A DNA stretch of 64,000 nt, taken from the NCBI GenBank assembly GCA_029215795.1, contig JARDYH010000003.1, positions 30,877,001 to 30,941,000 on the forward strand, written 5' to 3'. The notes below the pieces were generated by a model that was given only the letters and a program-made list of their open reading frames with translations, was not told the DNA's origin and ran no database searches. Every line of letters starts with the position of its first letter. Within the stretch, counting starts at the first letter, position 1. This stretch comes from Anniella stebbinsi. Its lineage: Eukaryota > Chordata > Lepidosauria > Squamata > Anniellidae. Shown piece after piece: positions 19,746 to 31,350 of this stretch. Made by a program: the position numbers and the translations under genes.

Positions 19746-21149
19746 CAAGTCCAAGTCTACAAAACGCCTCAGAACACTTCCCATGGCACAAATCCTTAGA
19801 GATTCATAGTCCAAATAGCAAATGAGTGAGCATGTGCAGAGTGCTTCCAAAATCTCCAAAAAGGTAGAATCCAAACATGAGGGGTTTCAGGCCAAGCATC
19901 AAAAGATGATCTCTAGAAAGGCTTTTCCAGCCTTGACCCCCTTCTTATAGGCTGGAGGCCTGGCCTATTCAAAGCTACTTGACAGACCGGTCCTCTGACC
20001 TGTAAACCATGCCCAAGTACCAACAGGGCGGGATTATACCACTCACTGCGAAGATGCTACAACCTGAGTGACAGCCTCTTAAGAGTGGCCCCCTCCTTTC
20101 CACCAAATCCAGGTTCCCAAGGAAACCTTTTCCCTCTGCAAGGCTATTGGCAGGGAATGCAGCCAGCAACTCCCGTGGGAAACAGAGATAGATGATAAGC
20201 TTGCAGAGAAACAGACTTTCTTAAAGCAATCTCAAATTCTTCACTTTCAGTCCACAAGGCCTTGGGCCTTGTGGTACACCTGATAAAAAACATGATTGGC
20301 TAGTCTCACCAGAATTCCAAGCAGCTAGAGGAGAACCTCAGTGTGTGAATGTCTCATTGTGTGAACTGAGCCCATGATTTGATTCTGAATTTGAATCATC
20401 TGTACCTACCCCTACATCTAAGGGCCAAATGACAAATGTTATGAATCACATGGTTTGCCCTTGACTGCAAGCCTTTTCTTTCAAAGATTCTAGGTGCAAT
20501 TGTAGGCACACTAACTCCAAAACCAGGGTTCAGCATCAAAACCAGAACTGAATACACAGGATCCATAGCCAGGCTATTAAGAGCTACGCACTCAAAGCTA
20601 TGGGCATGGAGGGATGAATCTATCTATCACTATTGGTTTGTCCCTCATTCAATTTTTGTGTTTTTAAAAATCAATATATTATTGTCCCAAATATGGAGAA
20701 CTTTGTGAATTTTGGTAAATTCTTATCAAAAACGAACTGAACTAAAATTCTCACCCATCCCTGGGTTGGCATGGAGCAGCAGCAGCAGTGACAATCCTTT
20801 AACCATGCTGAGAGCATGAGGCAGGGCAATAGGAGTCTCTGCAGATCCCAAGGAGACACCAACTCGGGTCTCAGCTGGAGAAGGCACTCTGGCTTCTACA
20901 GTGGACAGATTCCCATGTCCTCCTGCTGACTGGCAAGAGTGAAATCTCATGGAAAATTCAAAAGAGTGAGTACATTTTCTTGCACTGGAAAGGTTGTGTG
21001 TAAGTCAAGGGGTAGGGAAGGTGTCTAGATAAGAAAATCTTCCACCTGGGCTTAGGATAATCCTTGAACTCCTTGATGAACATTGTGCATTGGCTCCAAA
21101 TGCTTCATATCACTTTGGCAAATGTAGGAAAAAAAGTTTGAACTTGGGA
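19746..21149. other. No gene seen
   Basis: Mixed unassigned sequence. An inverted pair 'acaaggccttgggccttgt' at about 20259-20277 is a perfect short palindrome. About 20421-20470 resembles the start of the block at 18850. Confidence 0.35.
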
Positions 21150-21259
21150 AGCAAGTGCTATGTGGAAAGGATGAGGGAAATAAGTGTGTTTACCCTGGAG
21201 AAGAGAAGACTGAGGGGTGGGGGGAGACATGATAGCCCTCCTCAAATACCAGAAGGACT

Positions 21260-21515
21260 GTCACATAGAAGGCTGGAGGAGAAGGCAATCAATGGCTTCT
21301 AATCCTGATGGCTATATGCTACCTCCAGTATCAGAGGCAGTAAGGCTATGTACACTTGTTGCTGGGGAACATGGGTGGAAGGGTGCTGTTGCACTGTGTC
21401 CTGCTTGTGGGTTCCTGGTCAACAGCTGGTTGACCACTGTGTGAACAGAGTGCTGGACTAGATGGACCCTTGGTTTGTTTCAGCATGGCTCTTCTTATGG
21501 TCTTAGGCAAAGACT
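21260..21515 (-). mobile_element. Dispersed repeat 'ATAAGAAGAGCCATGCTGGA' family
   Basis: The plus strand carries the antisense: 'tggcttctaatcctgatggc', 'cctccagtatcagaggcagt', 'gggaacatgggtgg', 'ctggactagatggacccttg' and 'catggctcttcttatgg'. The same family is at 42872-43100 (+), 53290-53525 (-) and 54450-54640 (+). It sits inside the CR1 and so is younger than it. Confidence 0.75.
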
Positions 21516-21644
21516 TGTTCATTGCTGCCTCGGAGGGCAGGAAGAAGCTTTACTGGGCTTATATTACAGGAGGGTAGATTTTGGATGAATGTTAGAAGAA
21601 ACTTCTGAGAGGTAAGAGCTCTTCAGCAATGGAACCAATCCCCC

Positions 21645-21870
21645 CGTTTATTCATTTAAAAATATTTATAAGCTGCCTTTCTGGAGCAAGTCCATCCAAG
21701 GTGGCAAACTAAATACACGTAGTAAAACACTAAAAATGCAACAATATAATATTATAATAAATCTTAATTTTTTAAAAAAACAGTACGTTAAAATATAATT
21801 CAGTCAGTATTAAAACATTTTTGTCAGTAAATGATGGAAGAAGAAGACATTGCCAGAGCAATAAACAGCA
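21645..21870 (-). mobile_element. LINE 3' tail, L2/CR1-like, inserted in the CR1
   Basis: 'tttattcatttaaaaatatt', 'ataagctgcctttctgg', then A-rich sequence with 'aaaacactaaaaatgcaac'. Typical antisense LINE tail with no coding part left. Confidence 0.55.
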
Positions 21871-22010
21871 ATAAGACCTTGAGAGGTGGTGGGTTCTCCT
21901 CCCTGGAGGATCTTCAAGCAGAGGGTGAAGAGTCATCTGTTCGAGATGCTCTAGTTTTGGATTTCCTGTATTGCTTAGGGGTTGGACTAGACAGCCTATG
22001 AGTAGGCTGG

Positions 22011-23183
22011 CCATGTGTCCTACTTTATAGAGGGCAGTTCTCCATTTGAAAGTATCCTTTCTTTGAAGGGTGGTCCAGTCCAAGTCTGGGTGAAAGTTAA
22101 AGAACCACCAGAAAGGACAGCCAGCAGGGGCCTTGAAGTTTCCCATTATCAACTGGCAGGACTTAGACAGCAGATGGACCAGACACCCAAGTCACCTGGT
22201 CATGGTCTTCCCCCCAGGGTAAAATCTAATCAAGGTATTGCATTTCTATTTAAATTATAGTATCCATTTCCAAATCTGCATTACCAGATGCAAATTTTAA
22301 GCAAATTAGTATCCTCTTTTTGGGTGATGCATTTCCTTTTTGGGGGGGGGGGTGATGTATAAGTGGCCACCCTACAAATGAAGGCCTCTTCAACTTTATG
22401 ATTTCATGAAAGGTTATAATGTCATTGAATGTTGTGAGCATGTTTAGGACCACCACAGACTTTGTAATAGTTCAGTCCTGTGATGTAACTATTGCCTTCC
22501 CTTCACAGTGGTGTGTGTGTGTGCGCGCATGTGTGCGTGTGCATTTTCTTTTTCTGCTTTGTCTTTGGAGGAGAGTTTCAGCTCAGGTAGATTATATTGA
22601 TCAGCTGGAGTCTTTTAAAACTTATTTTCCTCTTCCTGTGAGAAGTATCTTACTGTGTATAATCTAATGCGCAGCTCCGTTTAAAAAGATTTCAATAGCC
22701 CTTCCAGGAAATCTGAAAAGGGAAATAAAATAGTTTCTAATTACTTGTTCTATTGAAAATCACATCTAAATTATGAGCAGGTTTTTTCTCTCTTCTTTTT
22801 TCTGAAGTGCCTTTATAATAGGCAGTCAAATCAGTCAAGGTCATATGTTTAAGAACAAAAGGTTTAGGCCACAATTACAAGGTGGGGGACTGCGGTCTGC
22901 ACAGCAGCAACCCAGGAAAAGATGTAGGGATCATGAACTCCCCGAGATGCTGTGGCTTGGAAAGTTACAATGATCTCTTTCTATACAAGCAGGAAACAAT
23001 TTCTTGAAAGAGTGTCACTAATTTAGCACTTGCCATTCCGAGCTTTCCTGTCTGTATTTGAAAAGTGATGTTGAAAAATCTGCCAGAACATAAATGGTAA
23101 TAAGATGGAGACAACCAAGGCTCAACCTAGTCCAGTACTCTCTTCCCATTAGTGGGCACCAATATATTTTGAGATGTTTACAG
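22011..23183. other. No gene; short simple repeats
   Basis: Contains a G-run near 22343-22352 and a GT/GC run near 22510-22545. About 22005-22110 and 22360-22375 resemble TAGGGTGACC-family words ('ggctggccatgtgtcctact', 'ggccaccctac'), but no complete element could be delimited. Confidence 0.35.
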
Positions 23184-23345
23184 TAGGGCTGTGCACTGCC
23201 TTGGGCTGAATCCCCAAATCGGCCCACCTTGGAGCAGTCCACCTTGGAGCAGCACCAGGTTGGCCTGAGGCACCCCAGGGCTGAAGCAGATCGGCACTGA
23301 AGCCTCAGGGCACTTCAGGCCGATTCGGGGCGGTGCAGGGCTGCT
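23184..23345 (+). mobile_element. Element G: one-ended TGTGCA hAT-like remnant
   Basis: Begins TAGGGCTGTGCACTGCC, the family start, followed by a repetitive segment with 'aatcggccc', 'gcagatcggc', 'gccgattcgggg'. No right terminus (TGCACA..CCCTA) or repeat of the left 8-mer GTTTACAG was found downstream, so it is truncated or very diverged. Confidence 0.55.
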
Positions 23346-24210
23346 CTTGCTGGCACAAGGCCGGGCATGAGTCGAAAAGGCAGGGTGTCAATTCCGTGTT
23401 ATTTGCCCCCAACATCGGGTCTGATTAATAGTCATTGATCAGAGGGAATTGCAACAAAATGTTACAGTGTGGCATGCATGTGTTCAGGGATCCAACTAGC
23501 TAGCCATGTCCTCTTCCAAGACACTCCATTCCTTGCCCCTTCCCCATGTAAAGAGCATCCTTTAGCACATACAGCTGCCATTCTGGACCACCTGAAGTTT
23601 CCAAGTTACTGTTTTTCCAAAGGAGAGCCCAATGTAAAGCACAATTCAGGAATCCAATCGGGAGGTTATTCCAGGGCAAGAGTGGCAGGCAGGAGTTAGG
23701 CCCGTGTTTCCCAGGAGAGGGCTCAGCTGGTCTATCTGCTGGAGGTCATAAAAGGCACTCTTGACACCCAGTCATCCCGAAGCAAGGCCAGATGTTGGAG
23801 AAGCCCCAAGGTGTGAACCTTACTTGGCTCTTGCCAGGGCCACTGGGATACTGTCTGGGAAGCACATTGAACACCTGAAATACCTTGACATAAACAACAA
23901 GTATTTTTCTTTCTCATGGAGGTACTAGCACAGCTAAAGGAAAATGAAGGCATGGAGAAATATATAGCATTTGCCAGAGCATTTCGACAAAAGCCCACCT
24001 GCTGTTCTTTTTGTCTCTGTCTGCAGTTTCTTGTGTCTTACGCTGCTTGTCTTGCTTCTCATTCCTAGGATTTATTTCCTGTTCCAACTTTTCATTACAA
24101 TGGCAAAGCTCTGCAGGTTGTATGCAACTAGCTAACTCTGATCAGTGGTTATTTTGAGTACTTTAAATATTGCTCCCCCCCTACATATTTTCATAAAGTG
24201 ATGCCCTGCA

Positions 24211-24213
<3 letters not shown>
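23346..24213. other. No gene seen
   Basis: Unassigned sequence without a recognised repeat boundary. Confidence 0.3.
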
Positions 24214-24283
<70 letters not shown>

Positions 24284-24293
24284 GTGTGTGTGA
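24214..24293. repeat. Compound (AT)n(GT)n microsatellite
   Basis: About 36 bases of AT alternate into about 40 bases of GT with two TATG interruptions. An uninterrupted alternating purine-pyrimidine tract of about 80 bp. Confidence 0.95.
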
Positions 24294-25760
24294 TCACAGC
24301 CATTAGTGGTGGGGAAGCAACAATGCCAGCTGCTTTGAGGTCAGTGAGGGAGGGGGAGAGAGCCTCCCTTCCCAGCGAACCTGACTTGGATTGCCGTCCT
24401 GCTGCAGTGGGTCGGAATAGCAGTGCCAGTACAGCTGAAAGTGCTCATCAACCCATTCCTCTTTTTAATTTCTCAGAGAACAAAATGTGCATGAGTGAAA
24501 TCCTTATATAAAAATGTTCATTTTGCTCAGTAGGGGCTGGTGGCTCCGATGTTAGTGGGGTGTTGAATCCACTCTGAGTTTCAGTCAGAACCCTAATGGA
24601 GCTATCCAAGGTGCTTTAGAGTTCTGAGTGGTTCTGACTGAAGCCAGGAGTAGATTCACTGCCCCACTGACATCAAAGCCACCAACCTCCACTGGATTTG
24701 CTTCTCTTTAGAACACCATGGTTTAGGAAAACCAGAACATTTCCCCATAGGCTTATTCCTTCTGGTGTTCTGCTTTGCTTCCATTTTCATTCATTTTGAA
24801 GAACCATTTAATGTACACACACAAAAAAGAGAATGATCAAATTATCTCTTTATGGAGGATCTTTAACATTCTTTATTGTGCTAAGAATAAAATAAACGGA
24901 TCAGGAAACAGCTGTTCATCCCAAGTCGGGAAAAGAACATGAGAAAATGGGAATGAATTTTAAAGAGTTAAACAACGTTGTCAACTGAAATATCACTATT
25001 TCTGCATGTAATTTTTTGTTTGTTTTTACCTTCTGTTTTAATACATTTCATTCACCTTTCAGAGTCAAACTTCAACATGTGCCGGTAATTTTTGTAGGAA
25101 TGCATTGCGCATAGCCCTCCTTTCAAACTCATTGTCCAAACTAGCTAACATGAAAATATAAAATATAAAACCATGAAGCAATAAGAAGCATAAAAGCAAA
25201 ACAAAAAAATCCATTATTTGTAAAAGAACTACAAACAGGTATGAAAACAACAGCTGCAAACTGAACTCAATTAGGAAAGGCACAAGAAGATGAGATAGTC
25301 TATACCTGGTGCCTATATTAGAGCTTCATGGGTACCAGGTTCACCTCCTTGAAGAGTTCTCTGAAAGTTTAGCTTCTAGAAAGAGTTGTGGATCAGGCTT
25401 TCAGCTAAACTTTAACATGCCTGGTGAGGGGATAGGGAGGGAGAGGAAGAGACAGTAGGGGCTGGAGGCAGTGCCGGGGACCAGATTGGGAGGCTTAGTA
25501 GGCAGGATTAGGCCTGTGGGCAAGAGGTTCCCCATGCCTGTGTTGGATAGACTGGTGTGACAGTGGAGTTGCCTTACATAAAGAAAGCATGGTAGCACAA
25601 CATTAGAGGGAATCAACGTAGGGTAGAAGAAGTTCCAATCCACTTACTTTATGAGTGCTTTTATACACATGGTTGAAGAAGGGTATCTAACACTGTTTAG
25701 CTACAAGTGCCCCCTAAAGTTGGGTGCATGAGTGTAAGTAAGCGAAGTCATGAGATATGG
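24294..25760. other. No gene seen
   Basis: No coding exon was recognised. About 24530-24690 contains two inverted similar halves ('gtggctccgatgttagtggg' against 'actgacatcaaagccaccaa'), suggesting a decayed MITE of about 160 bp without a clear TSD. Confidence 0.35.
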
Positions 25761-25761
25761 T

Positions 25762-25945
25762 TACCTGGGAGGGGCTGTGGCTCAGTGGTAGCGCATCTGC
25801 TTTGCATGCAGAATGTCCCAGGTTCAATCCTAGGCATCTCCAGGTAGAGCAGGAAAAACTCCTGTCTGGAACCCTGGGCAACCACTCAATGGACCAAGGC
25901 TCTCTGAATCAGTATAAGGCAGCTTCCTATGTTCCTATGCTTCAT
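25762..25945 (+). mobile_element. tRNA-derived SINE, GGGGCTGTGGCTCAGTGG type
   Basis: The head has a box A-like 'ggctcagtggtagcgcat' and a box B-like 'ggttcaatcc', as in an RNA polymerase III promoter. It then reads 'ctgtctggaaccctgggcaa', 'gaatcagtataaggcagctt' and 'cctatgttcctatg'. This is a common squamate SINE architecture. It is degenerate compared with a functional tRNA, so it is not a tRNA gene. Relatives: 39000-39075 and 42604-42800. Confidence 0.85.
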
Positions 25946-26149
25946 CTCCGGAGACAGCACATATTGCCTGTCCTAGAGGCAAAGAGGAAAAGGAAGGGGA
26001 GGGAGTAGGAGAAAGGAACCAATCAAGTTGTCAAGGGAGATGAACAAGACAAGCGGCTGTTGATACAAGACGTTGTCTATCATCCCCCAGTGTCTGGAAG
26101 CATGTGCAGTTGTTCTTATTATCAAACAGCTTGGATTAAAGGAACAAGG

Positions 26150-26185
<36 letters not shown>

Positions 26186-26684
26186 TTTGTTTGTTGGTTA
26201 CTTCACCTAAAATGTTTCTTTGAGACTTGGGGAAAACCAGAGTTTCAGGTTTTGATTTTTTAACAATGCCTAGATCAAAAATCTTTATCAATGGGTAGCA
26301 CAAATCTTAGTCCTTCTGAATTGCCCAGAATCCTTGTCCTCTGAAATATTTATTTCCTTTCCCACATGCCGCTTTTCTTTCACAAATTCCAACTCTGCTT
26401 CCCCTACTCTGCATTCTGATTCTTTACTTGAAATAAAAGCATTAATGTGCATGTGTGTGCATGTACACACACACATGCATGCACACACACACACATGGAA
26501 TTAGAAGATACTGCTGTGCAGAATGATATGCTGCAATGCAAAGTACCCATGAGCTTGACTGAGCACCACCAACATGCCAATGGACCATAAAGCTGCTGTG
26601 AATGTAGGTGGCTTGTTGGTTTGTTTTTAATGCAAAGCACCTTGGAAAAAACACAGATCTAGCTGCAAGTGTGAGGAAGACCAT
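25946..26684. other. No gene; GT/CA microsatellites
   Basis: A (GT)n(GTTT)n run lies at about 26153-26195. A TG/CA run with inversion lies at about 26447-26494 ('gcatgtgtgtgcatg' then 'acacacacacatgcatgc'). No coding signal. Confidence 0.5.
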
Positions 26685-26900
26685 TCTGATTTATTTTTAT
26701 TTATTTTATTCATTTAAAACATTTTTTGGCTGCCTCTCAGGGCAGAAGCTCTCACAAGGCATCTTACGACTATAAAATACATCAGAACAGTTTTTTAAAA
26801 AAAGCAATGAAAACATGATCACAATAAAATAGCCATTAAAACAATAAAACCAGCAATAAAACCATCAGTAATCATGGTAAGGCCACGGTAAAATAAAATG
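26685..26900 (-). mobile_element. LINE 3' tail, L2/CR1-like
   Basis: 'tttatttttatttattttat', 'tttggctgcctctcagggc', 'ctcacaaggcatcttacg', then A-rich. Antisense tail only. Confidence 0.55.
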
Positions 26901-26990
26901 ATTAAAAGGAGAACTGAGAAGATGCAACATGTTGATGTGGGTGGCAGAAGCAATGTTGGGGAATGCCAGAATGCTGATGTTGCCTTTGGG

Positions 26991-27325
26991 TAGGGTGACC
27001 ATATTTTGGAAAACAAAAAGGAGGACAACACCAAGGGGGGGTGCCCACCAACATGGCTGTCCCCCAAGGGGGCGTGCCACCAACATGTCCAGCTCTCAAG
27101 GGGGCGGGCCCACCCAAACATGGCCTTGGTCACATGTCTGATTTCACAGCATACAATTAAGACAAACCTGTTCTACACAACATCTTAATGTTAAAATCTC
27201 TGAAATAAAGAACAAGTGAGACATTCAATATATCTGAAATTAATTTCACTCACTCTTACTTTTGTAGCTTTTGCTGTACTTTGAAACTTTAAACTCTGTG
27301 TGATACAGTCTCCCCTTCCCTCACA
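26991..27325 (+). mobile_element. TAGGGTGACC hAT-like family, left end and interior
   Basis: Starts TAGGGTGACCATATTTTGGA. The interior has a repeated 'aagggggcg' / 'accaacatg' segment and then 'acatgtctgatttcacagc', 'ttaatgttaaaatctc' and 'ctcttacttttgtagctttt'. The same order, reversed, is at 35490-35789. The right end was not found here. Confidence 0.7.
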
Positions 27326-28006
27326 TATCTTTTCTGACTGCAAATCCTACACTGGATGACCATAGTCTCAACTTTCCTAACATTTAACACTCTTTCTCCA
27401 TCACTTTTCTCATATCCATACTCACAGATTCAGCATGCTGCTACCACTTAACAAACAAAGCAGTTGACAAGTGCAGAAAAATCTAGTACAACAACCTAGC
27501 AACCTAGCATGCAGGAAGAGTATAAAATACAACTACCCTGCAAACATTAACCATGGAACAAAATGGACTAAAGTCTTGTTGCAGTCACTTCTCACCTCTT
27601 TGCTTGTTTCAACTTCTGGTTTATCAGTGAGAAACTAATCTAAAAATGTATCATTATATCTCTGGTTCATTAGCCATGCAAACAACACCATGGTCAGTAG
27701 CAATACAAAGAAAGGCCAGAACAGATGCCCATTATCACAATGCTAGACAAGGATCTTTCTTTTTATCCAAGTATAGCCTGAATTTATACAGCCTCAGTGT
27801 GCAGAGAACAGAAATCCCAATCAGGGACCCAAAGAAAACTGCCCAAAGAAACTTTAGAAATAACTCTTGTTGATTTTAATAAAGCTTACTCCCAGATAAA
27901 TGAATGTAGGATTGCAGCCTCTTCACATCTGTTCACCTTACTCTAGGAAGTGCAAGGCCCTACTGTCAAGGACAACTATACACTCACAGAACCTGGCCTC
28001 CTAGAT
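27326..28006. other. No gene; short dispersed motif at 27875-27922
   Basis: Unassigned, apart from one copy of the 'gcttactcccag...aggattgcagcc' motif. Confidence 0.4.
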
Positions 28007-28574
28007 TAGGGCTGTGCACGGACCATCCGGTCCGATCTGATCCCGATCCTGAACTGTCAGGACTGGATTGGGCCCGATCTGACTCAGATTGGATCGGGCC
28101 TGATCCAATCTGACTTAGATCCGGATCCAGATCTGGATCCAATCCATCTGTGCACAGCACTCCCTCCTGCTCTCCCTGCTCTCCCCCTCCCTACCCCCGC
28201 TCTCCCTGCTTACCTGCTGCCTCCTCCGCATCATTCTGCCATTGTCCTCTCTTCTCGCTGTGTGCCACCACATTTCCCGCTCGCGGCGGATGACGTCACC
28301 CGCCGTGAATGGGAAATGCGGCGGCACAAAGCAAGGAGAGGGGACGACGGGGGACGACGCGGAGGAGGCAGCAGGTAAGCAGGGAGAGTGGGAGAGGGAG
28401 GGGGAGAGCGGGAGGGAGTGCTGCGGCCGGATCCAAATCAGATCCGGATCACAGATCTGATCCGGGCCCAATCCAGGCCTGGTCCGATCTGGTATGGATC
28501 CAGATCCGGGAGGCCTGGATCAGCCCGATCTGATCCGGATTCGGGATCCGGATCCGGATCCATGCACAGCCCTA
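28007..28574. mobile_element. Element C: 568-bp hAT-like MITE with a nested palindrome
   Basis: TAGGGCTGTGCACGGACC ... GGATCCATGCACAGCCCTA with exact TSD TCCTAGAT (27999-28006 and 28575-28582). The subterminal regions are GATC/CGGAT-rich in degenerate form. The interior is a palindrome bordered by CTTACCTG (28209-28216) and CAGGTAAG (28372-28379). At its centre a perfect CRE-like TGACGTCA (28288-28295) lies between 'gcggcgga' and 'cccgccg'. No coding capacity. Confidence 0.95.
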
Positions 28575-28639
28575 TCCTAGATCATGCAACCAGCAGGTGC
28601 TCTCCAGAAAGATGCTTTCAGAGCCTAGGAGATCCAGAC

Positions 28640-28825
28640 ACACTCAAACAAGTCAAGCCAAGCCATGCTATGCTGGGACAGAACAGTTCTGGGACAAGAC
28701 AATACCTTGCAAGTGACCAGACATGACAGTCATAAAAGAAAAACACAACTACCTCATTGACATAGCAATACCTAATGACAAAAATATTGCAGAAAAGGAA
28801 GAGGAAAAGAGAGATCCAGAAAAGG
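28640..28825 (+). mobile_element. R4/Dong-like LINE fragment (endonuclease region)
   Basis: Decodes with stops and frame changes to fragments DKTIPC, PDMTVIKEKHNYLIDIAIPN and DKNIAEKEEE, homologous to the minus-strand coding relic at 16320-16790. Only the endonuclease region remains. Confidence 0.65.
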
Positions 28826-29867
28826 GTTTAGGAAATCTCACTCATATTGGCATTGGTTGAGATATTTTGCTGCTCAGAATTTTAATCAGTAGCACTCCAA
28901 TGGAAATACCTTAATGGAAATGTCTTTATGACTTTTAACAATTTTACTTTGGGCTTTTAGTCTTCAGAAACTTCAGGTGGATGATATGAAAAAACTAGCA
29001 ATTACAGGAGAAGTGGAAAAACCCTTCTCCACCTACCCCCACCATGCCCATTGGCACAAGAGCTAATAGTTAGATCCAAAAGATCAGTGAATTCATTGGA
29101 AAACTTTAGGAGAATTCAAAGCGGTTCTGTGATTTGGATCACAGCTTCAATATGCTGAACTATCCTTGTCATTTTATGAGAGGGATATGAATTAATGCTA
29201 TAGATCCTTCAAGATGCCATAATGTGTGCCATTCTATACTTAACAGCTGCTTAAGCTAACTCAAATCGCAACACCATCATGAGTACAGGAATAAAATGGA
29301 CTAAATACATTTACATGGACCTAAGCACAATTTTGTTGTAGAAAAGGGTAATATAGTTTGAAAGTAAAAAATAATACAGTATACATCTGTAACCATCCAC
29401 ATGTCTGCATGTCTGCACCCTGGCTATAAATTGTTTGGTTTTGTTTTAATAAGAAAAAATAAAAGATAATGTGGCAAACATCTTCAGCCCTGATCTGCCC
29501 CCGCATTCTCCTGCCAGCACTGTGCTGAAACCTGTTTGACACTTCCCCATTATCTGCTCCTTTCTGTGGGCTCCTGAAAATTGGCAGCAAAGTCCTGCCC
29601 TACTCCACCACTGATAAGGTAGCCAAGGGCACTCCTCATACCCCCTTTTGTTTAATAGTTTAAAGCTCCTTGCAGCAACTAAAAAGAGTGGAACCTGCTG
29701 CACAAGATAAAAATTCTCTCTCATTCCCAGAAAGAGGCAGCAACTGTAGGATATCATAACATATTGTTGTTTTCTAGGTAACTGTATTGTAGGAGGAGAG
29801 GTCATCTCCCCTCCCATGTACATATGGAGGCAGCCATACAGTGAGGGAGAGAGAGCTTTATAGCAAC
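28826..29867. other. No gene seen
   Basis: AT-rich unassigned sequence. Confidence 0.3.
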
Positions 29868-30010
29868 TTAGGCCCTTTCCAAACCAGGCATTTTGCCTGG
29901 GATGGCACCCGACTAGTCCCTGTGCGCCGATGGTGTGTATTAGGTACTTCCGGGATTCCCCTCTTCATTCCCTCTACACCCCTATGGTGTAGAAAGGGCA
30001 TCTATATATC
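29868..30010. mobile_element. Small fold-back MITE 'GGCCCTTTC' type
   Basis: The left end 'taggccctttccaaacc' returns at the right as 'ggtgtagaaagggcatcta'. A TSD was not evident. The start of the block at 8525 ('aaggccctttctacatcat') looks like the same terminus. Confidence 0.5.
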
Positions 30011-30481
30011 TACGTTCAAGTAAAACCCAGTGAATTCAGTGGGACTTACTCCCAGGAATGTTTATATAGGATTGTAGCCATAGGCCAGATCTACATCAAG
30101 CAGGAATCAGATCCCAGGTACAAGATATACCATATAAATCAATCATAGATCTTGCTGGAGGAATCCAATTTGTTTACCTGCTTTCTTCAAACCAAAATGC
30201 ACAAACACTGAGCAAGAAAGTCATTATATTTCTGAAGTTGGATTGCATCTTTCCATGATGTCTGTGTTTCGCTTTGTCTGCTTTCTTAACGATAGATTTC
30301 TTTAACCCTCTTTTTGCTACCGGAAAATACTATTAAAAGTCCCGGTACCTTGGTTATCATATTAGCTTCATCTCCAGCTAGCACTTCTATTTGAAAGTTT
30401 CGATAAGCACTTTCAATGGTATTGATTTTATTTACAGCACAAGTAATTCATTGATTCTTATCAATGATAATTTGGCCAATA
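30011..30481. other. No gene; one short dispersed motif
   Basis: About 30035-30082 matches the 'gggacttactcccag...aggattgtagcc' motif. The rest is unassigned. Confidence 0.35.
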
Positions 30482-30750
30482 TAGACAAACAGCCATGCAG
30501 CCCCGTTCACCCATCACATCAATACACTCACACACTGGCAACACGCACAGAAACCTGTCAGGATCGCCCACCCCAAAACACACGCACACACATCCATTCA
30601 TAGACAAACAGCCATGCACCCCATTCACCCATCACACACTCCCAACACAAACACACAAAGTCCCTCAGGACCAACCACCCCAAAACACACACAAACACAT
30701 CCAATCAACCATGCATCCCATACACACACGCACACACACACACACACACA
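30482..30750. repeat. Minisatellite, two units of about 107-118 bp, then (AC)n
   Basis: Units begin 'atagacaaacagccatgca' at 30482 and 30600. Both include 'cattcacccatcaca' (or 'gttcacccatcaca') and 'ccccaaaacacac'. A partial third begins at about 30708 and runs into an AC run at 30722-30750. A C/A-rich strand produces long spurious frames. Confidence 0.8.
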
Positions 30751-30751
30751 C

Positions 30752-31032
30752 CTCCTACCCAAGGCTGCTGCTCCTGCTGCTGCTCCTGTCCTGCTGCTCC
30801 TGCACTGCTCCGCCTGGACCCGCCAAAACGCAACTTCCAGCCCCTCCCCCAGGCCGATCCGGGGCTTTTCTTGGCCAGCGCAACCATGCTAGCCAAGGAC
30901 AATCCCGGGATGGCCCCTGGGAAGGCGGCAATTCCTGGACTTTGGGCATAATACTCCCATTTTCCCCCAGAAGCCATTTTGGTACCCCATTTCTGGACTT
31001 GTCTGGGGGAAACCGGACGTATGGTCAGCCTA
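30752..31032 (-). mobile_element. TAGGCTGACC hAT-like fragment
   Basis: The right end reads 'ccggacgtatggtcagccta', the antisense of a TAGG(G/C)TGACCATA..TCCGG terminus. Inward lie 'ggacaatcccgggatggccc' and a CTG/CTC-rich segment. The left boundary is uncertain. Confidence 0.5.
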
Positions 31033-31107
31033 CCTTTGGGAGTAGCAATGGCAGCCTGTGTATTGCTTCCTTTCTGTTTCTGCAAAGCCTATACGTTTGT
31101 AAATACA

Positions 31108-31350
31108 CAGAGCCAGTGTGGTGTGGTGGCTAAAATGTTAGACTGGGAGTCAGGAGATCCGGGTTCTAGTCCCCACTCCGCCATGGAAACCGACTGGGTG
31201 ACTTTGGGCCAGTCACAGATTCTCAGCCCAAACTACCTCACAGGGTTGTTGTAAGGATAAAAATGGGAAGGAGGAGGATTTTGTATGCCGCCTTGGGTTC
31301 CTTGGAGGGAAAAAGGCAGGAGATAAATGCAATAAGAAATAAATAAAATT
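31108..31350 (+). mobile_element. tRNA-derived SINE, GAGCCAGTGTGGTGTGG type
   Basis: Second copy of the SINE at 9619-9835, with 'gagccagtgtggtgtggtgg', 'gggttctagtcccc' (box B region), 'tttgggccagtcacagattc', 'acctcacagggttgttgta' and 'gccgccttgggttccttgg', ending in an A-rich tail 'aataagaaataaataaaa'. Confidence 0.85.

Larger units (their letters stand above)
21150..22010 (+). mobile_element. CR1-like LINE 3' portion interrupted by two insertions
   Basis: The sense order is 'ccctggagaagagaagactg', 'gacatgatagccctcctcaa' and 'ggactgtcacatagaagg'; then after an insertion 'agacttgttcattgctgcct', 'ttacaggagggtagattt' and 'ttcagcaatggaacc'; then after a second insertion 'gagaggtggtgggttctcct', 'ccctggaggatcttcaagca' and 'ggggttggactagacagcc'. 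These are recognisable CR1 C-terminal and 3' UTR words in correct order. The interrupting repeats are at about 21260-21515 and 21645-21870. Confidence 0.75.

Noticed and set aside
25762..25835. tRNA gene
   Set aside because: Box A- and box B-like words are present but the cloverleaf is degenerate and the unit continues into a SINE body. Other SINE heads (39000, 42740, 31108, 9619) fail for the same reason.
30495..31133. A 212-codon plus-strand frame
   Set aside because: It is made of a CA-rich minisatellite, an AC microsatellite, a CTG/CTC-rich segment and part of a transposon and SINE. Composition explains it.
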